Source of the DNA: Ornithodoros turicata | Lineage: Eukaryota > Arthropoda > Arachnida > Ixodida > Argasidae | Assembly: GCF_037126465.1 (NCBI RefSeq) | Contig: NC_088202.1 | Span: 80,456,160 to 80,520,159 of the forward strand | DNA length: 64,000 bases | Direction: 5' to 3' | Shown: positions 46,912 through 57,112 of the stretch, one piece after another | Position numbering within the stretch: position 1 is the first letter of the stretch | How the letters are laid out: each line of letters starts with the position of its first letter | Program-made: the position numbers and the translations under genes | The notes under the pieces: model-generated | What the model saw: only the letters and a program-made list of their open reading frames with translations | What the model was told of the DNA's origin: nothing | Databases searched by the model: none

Positions 46912-48440
46912 TTGTTGTTGTTAAAACTTGGTGATAAGAAAAGTGAAGGTCCAGATTGCATACCAAATGCGTTCCTGAAGCGTTATGCAGAATGGGTATC
47001 GCTGTACCTACAAGTGACCTTTACCAAGGTTTATGAATCGGGGTTCGTGCCTGATCCCTGGAGAATAGCCAAGATTGTACCAGTTACGAAAAATGGTGAT
47101 TCGTCTTGTGTCCAAAACCAGAGGCCCATTTCTTTGATTTCATCATGCTGCAAAATTTTTGAGCCATTCTTCGCTGTCATACGTCTGTTTTTTAGAGGAA
47201 CGCCACATACTCAACAATTGTCAATATGATTTCAGAAGAGGTCATTCAATTACTTACCAGCTAATTGAGTTTGTCCACGATATATCACTGGCAATTAACA
47301 AACGTCAGCAGACTGATTTTGTTTTTCTTGATTTTGAAAACGCATTCGACAATGTGTCACATAAATTACACTTCATAATTAAAAATTTAAAGCTTTTAAG
47401 TTGTCTAGAGTCTTATCTAAGGAACTGTCTTCAGTACGATGAATTTAACAAGACATCTTCAAATCAGTTACCAGTACATTCTGGGGTCCCTCAGGGATCA
47501 GTTTTAGGACCCCTGTTGTTCTTACTATACATAAATGGTATTGTTGATGACGTAAATTTTAACATAAAGCTATTTGCAGAAAACACTATCTTATACAAGG
47601 AAGTAAACTCAACGGAAGATCAAGATAGTTTGCAGAATTCTCTACATATGGTTACAAAAATTATGTGAAAAACGACAAATGAGCATCAACGATCAAAACA
47701 GTGTTACAATGACTTTCGCCCGTAAAAAGAAAAATGTGCTCAAATACAATTACATGATCAAAAGTACTTAGGCTTGATGCTCAGCGAATACCTTAGTTGG
47801 AACAAACATATTAATAACGTACTCACCAAAGCTAACGCGAAGCTGTATTCTTTTTTTTTACGAAGAACACATAAAGATGCTAATTCCAATACTAAATTAA
47901 CTGCGTTTAAGGCTTTAATACGCTTAGTGTTAGAATAAGGTTGCGTACTTTGGTTTCTGGCATCAACCACAAAACTTGGAGCAGATTCAGCGCAAAGCGA
48001 TGTGCTCTATTTTTAACAAATTTTCGCGCTACGATTCAGCGTCACAACTGCTGCAATCAGCTGCCACACTATCCCATCGAGTGCTAGTTGAACGACTAAA
48101 AACTCTCTGACTAATTTGGAATAACCAGACATGCATTAATCCATCGTTATACATTAACTTGGCAAACAGAGGTAGCTGTCGAAATAAACACACGAAACAA
48201 ATTGATCAGTATCGTCTTCACTCTAACTGTTTAAGGGATTCTTTCTTCCCGGCAGCAATTCAAAGTTCGTAAAGTCTCCCAACACAAGCTGTTGTATGCG
48301 ACACGCTGTCTTCTTTTGGTGACTGCATTGAAGCGCATTTTAGTTGAATTTCGTACACAGTGTTTTGTACTGTACATTTTATTTGACTCTCCTTCTATGG
48401 CGTCGTAAGACGCTAGAAGTATTCTAAATTAAAATAAATT
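46912..48440 (+). pseudogene. CR1/jockey-like LINE reverse transcriptase, decayed
   Basis: RT motifs in order: KSEGPDCIPNAFLKRY, RPISLISSCCKIFE (frame 1), a frameshift near 47200, then QYDFRRGHSITYQL, VFLDFENAFDNVSHK (block A, catalytic Asp kept), HSGVPQGSVLGPLLFLLYIN (block B) and KLFAENTILYKE (block C). Block C is normally FADDT, so the catalytic Asp pair is lost. Thumb remnants KYLGLMLSEYLSWNKHINN (about 47762-47818) and RRTHKDANSN follow in other frames with a stop at about 47936. The 3' end lies near 48430 (TCTAAATTAAAATAAATTAA). The 5' endonuclease part is absent. The degree of decay implies an old copy. Confidence 0.85.
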
Positions 48441-50721
48441 AATGTGCCCTTCCGAGAGGCATTGAGACGTTGCCATTAATGTTGTCCGAACATTTGTTTG
48501 CATGTTTCGTAGACTCTCTACAAGCGTTTAACACTGTACTGTTTACTGTACAAATACAGTTACTCTACAGATAATGCGAGGTCGACTTCAAGCATTAAAG
48601 CAGAATCACAAGCAGATAAACACGTACTAATTGTTCAAACTCATGTCACAACCCGCTGCCGGCACAACCTATTCTTTGAGAACACATCTTCCTAATAATT
48701 AACCAGGTTTTTAGCGCTGTCACTTTCCCTCTATATAGTTGCTCCTGCCAGCTTCGTGATTTTCTCTTTTGTTGAGTCATAAATGTGTAATATATCTCGA
48801 CTATGTTCGCGACCTAGTTTGTTTGTTCGTTATCTTTCGAATCCCATCTTGCCGATGACTAACTCAATTCCGGTAACGATCCCGAGTTCGAAGCGGCAAC
48901 TCATAGCTCGTTTTTACCGGAGAACTCTAAGTGGAGATAATTGCCAGCTAATGAAGCCAGACAGGCCTCACTTCCAACTACTATCGCTTCATCTTTTTTC
49001 CTGTTTCGCTTTGGTGATTGCGCTTTCAGCGCTTCAATCTCACGGGAGGGGCCGAGACAGCTTTCCGGATTGACGCAAATGGGATATATCTGTACGAATC
49101 AGCCTCTGAGAGTGGAACCTCCGGGCAATAACATGGGGGCGGCTAACCAGTTTACCCATGCGTGAAAAAAGAAAGAAAGAAAAAATAAAGAAAAAGTTCG
49201 GGGGGGGGGGGGGTTCGGAATGCACTACAATGGTAGCATCTTGTCCACGAACGACGTTAACTATGTCTCGCGTGATTTACTTATGACGAACACGTGGGCC
49301 CGCCGGATCTTCTTGTTAAACGTAGCATACATCCGGGGGCTTGCAGTACCAGTTTCCAGTGACCGTGCCTTATACCCCATGTCACGGAAAGGGAGAAGAG
49401 GGTGTAAAGTGTCTACGCAAACGATTGACACACGTGACAGCCGTGTTAGAGTCGTAACCCTGTTCACTAAACCAAACGCTCTTCCACGCGAGTGAAGCTA
49501 TGCGACTCAAAAACGGAGACCGAAACGGAAACGCAGTGACGTAGTTCGGCAAGCTTTCACGCGTTATGGCGGTATTCAAGTGACATGAAGAGCTCGGTGA
49601 TGCACCTCAGTAGGTTCGGATCTGCAGCATTGCTGCGTGTCCCTAATACTTCAATGGACTCCATGAACGAGAAGCAACATTCCCCGAAACGGGAACACAC
49701 GTGAGCATATGAGCGGAAGTGGCTACCGTTTCATAAGTGATGCGCATCTGAAGCGGCAGAGGGTGCCTAGTGGGGTCTGCTAGTGTCGTTCCCTGCACCG
49801 TACACGGAAACCGTACACAACAGCGCATGCGCGAGAGTTATAGTGTACATTAGAAATTTTTAGTGCATCGTAAGCTATCGCCTTTGCGTACGATGCACTA
49901 AAGCGCTCCCGATCCATCAGCCTCTCGGCATGCAGATTACATCGTATTGAAAGGTGTTACTGATTTACATGCACCTTGGTCTCATTGATAAATCTCGATG
50001 ACGGTCGTGATCCAGTTAAGGCTGAACCGCATGGCACGAGAAACTAGACGAATGCTGTCCGAACCAAAATCGGGACCAAGCCTTTTTCCGTGCGTCACCG
50101 CATGCTACCGAACTGGAAGCCGAAGTTCGGCCCAGGACTTCCGACCTTGGGGCACATCACCTTTCAGCCATCCATCTCAACTAGGGTCACTAAATAAGCT
50201 TCGCTTCAGGGTATCGACACTGAAGTCTAAGGGAGAGCAGGAGCGCCATCTTGCTTCGGCACCGCACCGGTACCCGCTGGTTGAGGATCAAACACGGCTA
50301 ACGTAATGCTCGCTGTGGGATAGAGAAGCGTGTATGATTGTTGTGCTATAATCCATGTATTGTCCACCATAACGTCCCGAGGATGTTAAGGTGAACGCAG
50401 GGCCGTCAAGCTTGATGAACTGCTTGCCAGAGACAACATTTCTCTCGCGCACTATAGATGGCACCGTGCGCTAAAGTGCGCGTGGCTACCGGATCGCGGA
50501 AACAAGATGGCGCATGCTCGCTCTTGGAACTCAGTGTCGATACTCTGAAGCGAAGCGAACTCTAATCTCAACGAGATAATCCCGCTGTATTCATGGGAGG
50601 ACAAGACGCAGATACGGCAACAGTCGACTCGTTTACCACGTCATTGTTGCTGTGGATCTCCTTCCGGCTGAGCAGTCATTGCATGAACAATTGAAATATC
50701 GCAGTTGGCCAAAGAACGAGA
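48441..50721. other. Stretch without a recognised gene
   Basis: It contains a GAAA-rich tract leading to a 14 nt G run (49200-49213) and a short hairpin (49858-49903). Frames of about 100 codons (48783-49073; 49998-50306) show no motif. Confidence 0.4.
49858..49903. repeat. Hairpin, 12 bp perfect core stem
   Basis: TAGTGCATCGTA (49861-49872) is inverted as TACGATGCACTA (49889-49900) around a 16 nt loop, and two or three further pairs extend the stem. There is no T run of terminator type. It may be the core of a small foldback repeat. Confidence 0.75.
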
Positions 50722-50790
50722 CAGCGGCGGGATTTGAACCACGCACCTCTCGATTGCCGGTCGAGTGCGCTGACCAATTCCGCTACGCTG
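50722..50790 (-). repeat. tRNA-like SINE head
   Basis: On the minus strand CAGCGTAGCGGAATTGGTCA (A box/D arm) is followed by a perfect 5 bp anticodon stem CTCGA-CCGGCAA-TCGAG and the T-loop GTGGTTCAAATCCCG. The acceptor stem pairs only partly and position 33 is C, not U, so it is probably a SINE-type derivative and not a working tRNA. It shares the GACCGGNAAT block with 20091 and 41752. Confidence 0.55.
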
Positions 50791-51332
50791 GAATCTGCTT
50801 TCCATCATTAGCCACTGTATGCTTGCTACTTCTTCGGTTTACGACGCTTCCGATTTCGGAACAGAAATCTTGCTTCGCCAGATATTACTGATTTCGGCAC
50901 GAAATTTCGGTCGCCGAAAAAAGTTTCCCCGTTTCAGGGTCGGAGAGAATTCAGCCGGTTTTTGTGTCGTGCGGTTCACGCTTTATAGACAACATAACAT
51001 AAGCAACAATCCCATTTCATTCCCATTTCACTCACGTACGAGCAATAATAAGCCGTACATAACAAGGTGGGATAATGCGACTCCTGCGCTGAAACGCCTC
51101 GTGTCATCATCATCATCGTCTTGTATCTGCATGTTGGTTACTGTGCCTTGGCGAACGTTACCAGGGAATGCAACGAGATAAATATGATTCACCACTGTTT
51201 AGAGACATAGGATAAAACGTAACAAGCAAGCAGAGCTCGGCAAAATAATTCATAAGCGTGATAACTCGCGATACGCGCAATCACAATCGCCGATCACATG
51301 AGCCCGATGTGATTTCGTTCATCCTGGCATCA

Positions 51333-51700
51333 ATATGCCATATCAACGCAATACTATCCCAAGCAGCACAATGTACTGGAAGTCGAGTGCATTAGGGGTG
51401 GACGGTATGTGTCTTATCAATGTTCTGTAGTTTCATGAATCTGTTCAAGGCCTTTCATCTAGCCGTTCACCCCTATTGCACTCGACTTTCAGTGCATTTT
51501 GCTGCTTGGGATATCACCGCAATATGCGATATCAACTCAAGTACCCAAGCAACACAATGTACTGGAAGTCGAGTGCAATAGGGGTGGACGGTATGTGTCT
51601 TATCAATGTTCTTTAGTTTCATCAGTCTGTTCAAGGCCTTCCACATACCCGGCCACCCCTACTGCACTCGACTTTCAGTACATTTTGCTGAGCAGCAAAA
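51333..51700. repeat. Tandem pair of foldback units, about 190 bp period
   Basis: Each unit contains CCCAAGCARCACAATGTACT, GGAAGTCGAGTGCAWTAGGG and GTGGACGGTATGTGTCTTAT, then a spacer, then the inverse (CCACCCCTACTGCACTCGAC or CTATTGCACTCGACTTTCAG, ending GCATTTTGCTGCTTGGG in unit 1). Unit 1 lies at about 51360-51512 and unit 2 at about 51545-51700. Linking sequence (CAATATGCSATATCAAC) is also duplicated. Unit 2's right arm is disturbed and runs into GCAGCAAAATGTACTG. Confidence 0.85.
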
Positions 51701-51720
51701 TGTACTGTTCCCGATGTCGT

Positions 51721-51772
51721 ATTCCCGATGTCGTATCATACCCAGCACTGGGTATGATACGACATCGGGAAT
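51721..51772. repeat. Perfect 25 bp stem hairpin with 2 nt loop
   Basis: ATTCCCGATGTCGTATCATA followed by CCCAG (51721-51745) is exactly inverted at 51748-51772 around CA. Directly upstream TTCCCGATGTCGTA is repeated once more at about 51709-51722. No mismatch is present, so the structure is recent or maintained. It abuts the tandem foldback pair. Confidence 0.92.
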
Positions 51773-52561
51773 TATCGCGATTATGCCATCGCACTCATGA
51801 GCTGCGTCTACGTGAACACGACAAAAGCGGATCGAGTTGGTTTATCGCAGCAAATCCTCTCCCATCAGGCCGTGTCAACTAATCGTCTAGGAAGGATTGA
51901 TGTGAGGAGGTGCGATAACTCAACTCGACCCGTTTCTGTCGGGTTCATGTAATCGCAGCTATGCTGTCCTCTTGCCTCGTTAGTACGGAGTGCAGTCATA
52001 CATACTGTGGCGTCCCGCAGCGGTGTTACACACAGCCACAATACGCAGTCACCATCAAATCGACCTTCAAGGAATTACGTGATAGGCAAGCCTGAGCGAC
52101 GGGCAAGACACGTAAACAAACACAAACACGAAGGCTCAAATCCACCAGCTAGCCTGCATTTACGCCATTCTGTTCAAGGAATTATTTCATGAGTGCGCGC
52201 TGACATATTGGCTGGGGTGGGAAAGAGCGCACCAATTCCTCGAAGTTGAAATTGCTGACGTGGGCTAGGGAAGGGTACATACGGCCCTTATCTAGTTTTT
52301 ACGCTGTTTTGTATTTGTTTTGCCAAGGACGCGGAGACGATTATACGTTAGAGACGGTTAGTAATAATAATAGAAAAGACGTGAGAAGTGATTTGTTAGA
52401 GCTACAGAAGAGCAAATCATTAATGCGCGTTCCCGCGCCTTGTCTAGATAATAAGCGAAGATGTAAAGGAAGAAGATGACAGTAATTAATCATATTCGCA
52501 TGGATGGCAATAGTCATATTTCGATACATTTTAAGGATATCGTGTTTCTTTTTTGTTTTTG

Positions 52562-52657
52562 TTCCGTGTTAGCACGGCGAAGCAACTATGGCTATGTGCG
52601 GCGTACAGATGTAGATAGATGGAGAGAGGACAGCAGGAAGAAGTGGGGACAGGGGAT
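52562..52657 (-). mobile_element. Ruka-like SINE, 3' part only
   Basis: On the minus strand it reads the body from near the CTGTCCTCTCTCCAT block to GCCGTGCTAACACGG at 52562. The tRNA-like head and first half are missing (5' truncation). Confidence 0.75.
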
Positions 52658-54856
52658 ATCAGGGAAATTGTTCGTTGCATCACCGTCCTACAGCTAGAAG
52701 CCGTTTCCTGGTTTACCTTGTTTCATTCTTACTTCATTTTATCTTTAGCGGTTCATTTCAGACGATGATAGTTATTGTGCACACGCATGCACGTGTTTCG
52801 CCTGTCATTATGCCACATCACGCCACAAAATGCTAATACCCAGGCAGAACACTTTCTCCTTTGGACGTCCAAAATAGATCCCAAGGTCCCTATCCGGAAA
52901 TCGATATCCATCTGACATCACTGGGAGCTTCACAAACGAACGTCCTTGACCATGTATCCGCAGGATGTCTTGTGACGTCTGTTTCAAGAATTGTCCGAAT
53001 TAGATCCCTTATGGGATGTAACGCGGATCATTTACTGCGAGGCAGAAAGAAACGCGCGATGATGTAGCACTGCGATGTTCTGCTTTCCAACTTCTGTACC
53101 AACTGTTCTTGTACCAACTGAATGTCTCAAAACAAAAGCTGTAGGAAACGCAGACGTTGAATTGATTGTGAGTTAGTACTCTCAGCAATATCTCACTTCG
53201 TTGTTGTTTGTTTGCGTAATCGAAATAAACTTGGACACCTCAACCACCATTTTGACTAAGAGGCGAGCACGACTCTAAGATTTGAGGAAGCTCGCAAGAC
53301 AAGCAATATACGTATATTATCTGTTATCTCTCCTTGGAACCAAATGCCAGTGCCTTTGTAAGTGAGCTTGGGCTAGGAGCTTTTGTATTTCTCTCTTATT
53401 GTTTTTTTTAAACGCCGCGCTCATTGTCCCTGATGGGAAATACGAAAAACAATCGAAGAGGAGCCACAGAAAATGACAATGAAAATGACAGAAAATGACA
53501 AAGCAAATGAACAGCCACAGGCATGTAGCTCTGTAGAGGCAGATGCACGTATATAAGTATGTCCGTGCAACGTGCACACACCTCCTGGTAACATCCTGTG
53601 AGGATAAACGGCGGATATATTGGCCACCGGCCGAACCGTGGCCACTCTGAGATGTGGGGGACGTCCCTCAGAAAAATGTCTGTATCCCAGGGAGATCCGA
53701 TACTCCGTCAAATGATATCCCCGGGGAAACAGCGGGAGCATTTGTTCTGTTTGGGCAAGTTGCATTTCTAGCTGCTGTATAATGAACTCGATTTACTTGA
53801 CTCACTTTCGGGATAAACAGGTACCACCGTTAATTGGAACGCTTCTTTCGAGGAACGCAGCATCACAAGGATTTCTCATTTTCGAGGCTTTGTAATCCGA
53901 AGCGTTTCACTTCAAAGATTAGAGGGGGATAAATAAGAAGGAAAGTATATGCCTGGCAGCATGCAAGTGCATGAGCTCATGTCGGAGATGTTTGCCTCCG
54001 AGATGCGCTCTATGTTGTCTCTATGCAGTAGCGTGGTAGTCTATGACACCCGCATGACACGGTGTCTGTATTGCACGCCGCAGCAAACCTTTTCATTGCG
54101 GGTACGAGGTAATTGCAGGCGCCATATCGGCCTTCGCATGAGTCCGACGGAACTCGCTGGCTCCACAGATGATTGTGATTGTGAGTTATCGCGGGCCAAA
54201 ATGCCGAGCTCTGCAAGCAAGTTTCTCCAGAATCGATGACCCGATTTCTAGGCAGAATAACAGCCACTGTCAGTAACGTAGTCGCAGCGAATTAAAGCGC
54301 TGGCTATAAAATTCTATTGCAAGTAATTCGTCGCGAATTTTATTGACCTACACCTGTTACGGTGACCCTGAGCGTCATAAGAAGGCACGTGACAGCATCT
54401 GGTTAAGATTAAGACTGGAGCTTCAAGAACATCACGGTATTATGAGATTTCTTGAGGCTAAGTACCGGGTTCTCATGGCGTTACGCGTATTCTACGCATA
54501 TCCCAACATACTACTACGCTTCTGTACTGTTTCACATTTCTAGAAATTTGTCAGTTGAATTATTTTTTACAGGAACAACCAGTACATGTTCTGTTTCTGG
54601 TGTTCGTGCTCTAGTTTTCCTTTCAAAATAAATAGACCCCGTCCCCTCTTTCTAGTGTACTCTGTCTTACCACGTGACCAGCACTAGCACTTCGGTCGGC
54701 CAGTCTTTGAGGTGAAATACCCGAACAATTCCTGTCGACACCTTAGGATTGGACGGAAAGTACCTGTTGTGAAACTGGCCATTTCCATATTTCAGTCTTT
54801 CGGTTCAGGACTCGCCATTGGTTATTTGAAGATTCGACAGTGAAGCCACCAGCGGC
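52658..54856. other. Stretch without a recognised gene
   Basis: Short frames only. GACAATGAAAATGACAG-type reiteration at about 53476-53500 is a minor repeat. No domain was recognised, including in the 114-codon minus frame 53421-53765. Confidence 0.4.
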
Positions 54857-55147
54857 ATGGCCGAGCGGGTTAAGGCTTCCTGCTCGTTGGTGGTAGCCAA
54901 GGTCGTGCTGAAGACTGGGAGGTGGTGGGTTCGAATCCTACCACCGGTAGTGCTGTCTAAGGTTTTCCCTGGGGTTTCGGAAGACATATTCCAGACGAAT
55001 GTCGGCACAGTTCCCCCTGAAGTCGGCCCAGGACACATACTAACCCGCTTGTCCCCCGCACCTTCCTGCTGTCCTCTCTCCATCTGTCTACATCGGTACG
55101 CCGCTCATAGCCACAGTTGCTTCGCGGCGCTAACACGGAAACAAAAA
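54857..55147 (+). mobile_element. Ruka-like SINE, type A head, complete
   Basis: GGCATGGCCGAGCGGGTTAA (class II tRNA A box) is followed by GTTGGTGGTAGCCAAGGTCG, GAAGACTGGGAGGTGGTGGG and the B box GGTTCGAATCCTACC. The full body ends TTCGCGGCGCTAACACGGAA with an A-rich tail. It is the best type A copy. A 212-codon frame across it and beyond is an artefact. Confidence 0.92.
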
Positions 55148-55399
55148 CGAAAAAAAAAGAAAGACTGTGAAGTCGCGCGGCATCGTTCCGATTTCTTCTG
55201 GCTCGATTTTCTCTCTACGAAAACTTTTCTTCTTTGTACGTACGGGCCTACGAGACGGGTCCCGTCTTTTTCGCTTACGGAAAAAGCGTATAACTTCCTG
55301 AGAGATTTCGGAGTGCTGGTCCCTGAGGTGTGTCATCAGGAGTGTGGAGAGTTTTACCTGACTCGCTTTATCTCACACATGTCTGTACGGCACTGCGCA

Positions 55400-55500
55400 G
55401 GCCTGGCGCCTTGGATGTTTTCTATTCTCTATTCGCTCTTCATTAAACTTGTTGCTAGTCACCCTTCGTTGCCGTCTGCTCCAGATTGGCTGTAACGACA
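55400..55500 (+). mobile_element. Possible solo-LTR fragment
   Basis: TCTATTCTCTATTCGCTCTT followed by CATTAAACTTGTTGCTAGTC has the look of an LTR promoter/polyadenylation junction. AACCTTGTTGCTAGCCCACC recurs at about 55772 after the poly(C) repeat. No termini were found, so this is tentative. Confidence 0.3.
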
Positions 55501-55617
55501 TTTCGTTGGCCGCTATCCTTGGTTCCGTCTTGCACCCCAACGAGTGGGCTGTCACTGCCGCTCTCTTCGGTTTTCTCCGAGTCTCAGGACTCGTGAACTG
55601 CATGTGAACTCATGTGA

Positions 55618-55771
55618 CCGTTGTTCTAGTGTCTCTTTTCTTCTTTCTTTCTTTCTTTCCTTTTCCTTCTTTTTCTTTTCCGTCTTATTTTCCTATTTCT
55701 TTTTTTGAATAGCAAGCCGGCTGGCTAACCTTTCCTTGCTTTTTTTTCTTAATAAACATACCCCCCCCCCC
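55618..55771 (+). repeat. Poly(C)-tailed repeat, copy 3
   Basis: It runs CCGTTGTTCTAGTGTCTCTT, a CT-rich tract, GAATAGCAAGCCGGC, GCTAACCTTTCC, a T run, AATAAACATA and C11. It is collinear with copy 2 and homologous in its right part with copy 1. Confidence 0.7.
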
Positions 55772-55869
55772 AACCTTGTTGCTAGCCCACCGTGCGTTTG
55801 TCTCCTTCTACTTCTTTGTCTGCGTCCTTACCGCTGGTTACATTATACTTAGATATGTACCAAGATACC

Positions 55870-56345
55870 TAAATATTTACGCTTCTGGGCCGAGTCCTTC
55901 GTGATCCGCCACTTTCCTGCGGATACGGGTCCCAATTTGCGACATTGTGCGGGTAGCCAGTCGGGTGCGGGCGTCATTTTTGATACCAGCACAGGTAGTG
56001 GGTTGGACGCGGGTGAGACATTTGCCAAGAAGAGGAATAGAAAAGATATAGCGAGACGCCCAAGCTGCATCCTAGTTTCGACACATACTAATAACGCGAA
56101 TACTCGACACGTACTCATAACTACTAATTCGACACGTACTAATAACGCGGCGCCACTCGTGAAGGCTACAGCCTTCACGAGTAATCGCAACACACGTCTG
56201 TTTCTTCCCGTTGCGGGTGGCGGGACGGGCGCGGATGAAATTCTGAAAGGGAAAAAAGAACTGCGGGTTGTAGGTCGGATGCTGGTCTTGCAGCTGCGGG
56301 TACGGGTCAGATGCAGGTCAAACAATTGAGACCTGCGCAGGACTC
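55870..56345. mobile_element. Candidate non-autonomous element with TGCGGGT arrays
   Basis: Motifs GATACGGGTCCC, GTGCGGGTAGCC, GCGGGTGAGAC, TTGCGGGTGGCGGG, CTGCGGGTACGGGTC cluster at both ends of this interval. The right edge GACCTGCGCAGGACTC is weakly mirrored by GAGTCCTTCGTGATCC near 55891. The layout resembles the other hAT-like elements, but I could not fix termini or a target duplication. Long frames on both strands reflect the repeat. Confidence 0.35.
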
Positions 56346-56502
56346 TGGGTGCCTTGGGACAATTACAATTGTGTCCAGAAGAAGCTGTCGAACAATATGG
56401 CAGTAGGGATGCTCACTTCTTCTGGGACGTCTTCGAGCACACCTTCAACAAAGACATTTAGCGAATGGTACTCATGCGGTCCGTATGCTTCCACCTGTGC
56501 AC

Positions 56503-56560
56503 ATCTCTACATCGCTTATAGCTAGCGACATTTGCTTCGCGGTGCCATAAAGAAGTAAGA
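56503..56560 (+). mobile_element. Ruka-like SINE 3' remnant
   Basis: CATCTCTACATCGCTTATAG, then TTGCTTCGCGGTGCCATAA, corresponds to the last 60 bp of the SINE body with several substitutions. Confidence 0.5.
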
Positions 56561-57012
56561 CCCAAATATGGCGTCACATAATGACTATGCTCCGAAACGT
56601 TGTTAACATTCTCCTCCCACAGGGCGATCTAGCGCCTCTGAATTTCTGCCAAACTCGGCAGTAAATGTAGAGGACACGTGCGTATAACACCCCGCTATTC
56701 CTCTGTGCATGTATCTAGATGTGAACTAACCGTGTTCATTACCCGCAGTGCGTAAGAGGGCACCTGGTCTGGACAAGAGGGGCGCCTTACATTACCTCCT
56801 GTTTACAATGAGCAGTAAAAATCGATCGCTGTTCTACGACTGGTGTGCGCTCCTGTGGAGACATACCGCGATACTAATATGGTTTTGCTGTCGATATCGC
56901 ATAGACCACTCGGGCTACATGTAATCATAAATATCGTGAGGGGTTGAGAGTAGTGTACGTGTGATAACACGAGTGATTCGAGCCTATCCTTATAGTTGAA
57001 TTTGTGCCTCCC

Positions 57013-57112
57013 TTTAATTCATCCCCTCATACTAACCTCTTTGAAGTGGGGTAGGGTCCTACGACTGCCATATGGAAGCATCATCACTATTCATACATTT
57101 GTTGTTGTTGTT
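57013..57112 (+). mobile_element. LINE 3' UTR tail, (TTG)n ended
   Basis: GAAGTGGGGTAGGGTCCTAC, CATATGGAAGCATCATCAC and a final TTGTTGTTGTTGTT match the 3' UTR of the LINE at 40395-40860. No coding part remains. Confidence 0.6.

Noticed and set aside
54857..55495. 212-codon plus-strand frame
   Set aside because: It starts inside a SINE and translates its tRNA-like head and body.
55849..56329. 158- and 142-codon frames on opposite strands
   Set aside because: Both translate the same GC-rich TGCGGGT array; simultaneous openness indicates repeat composition.
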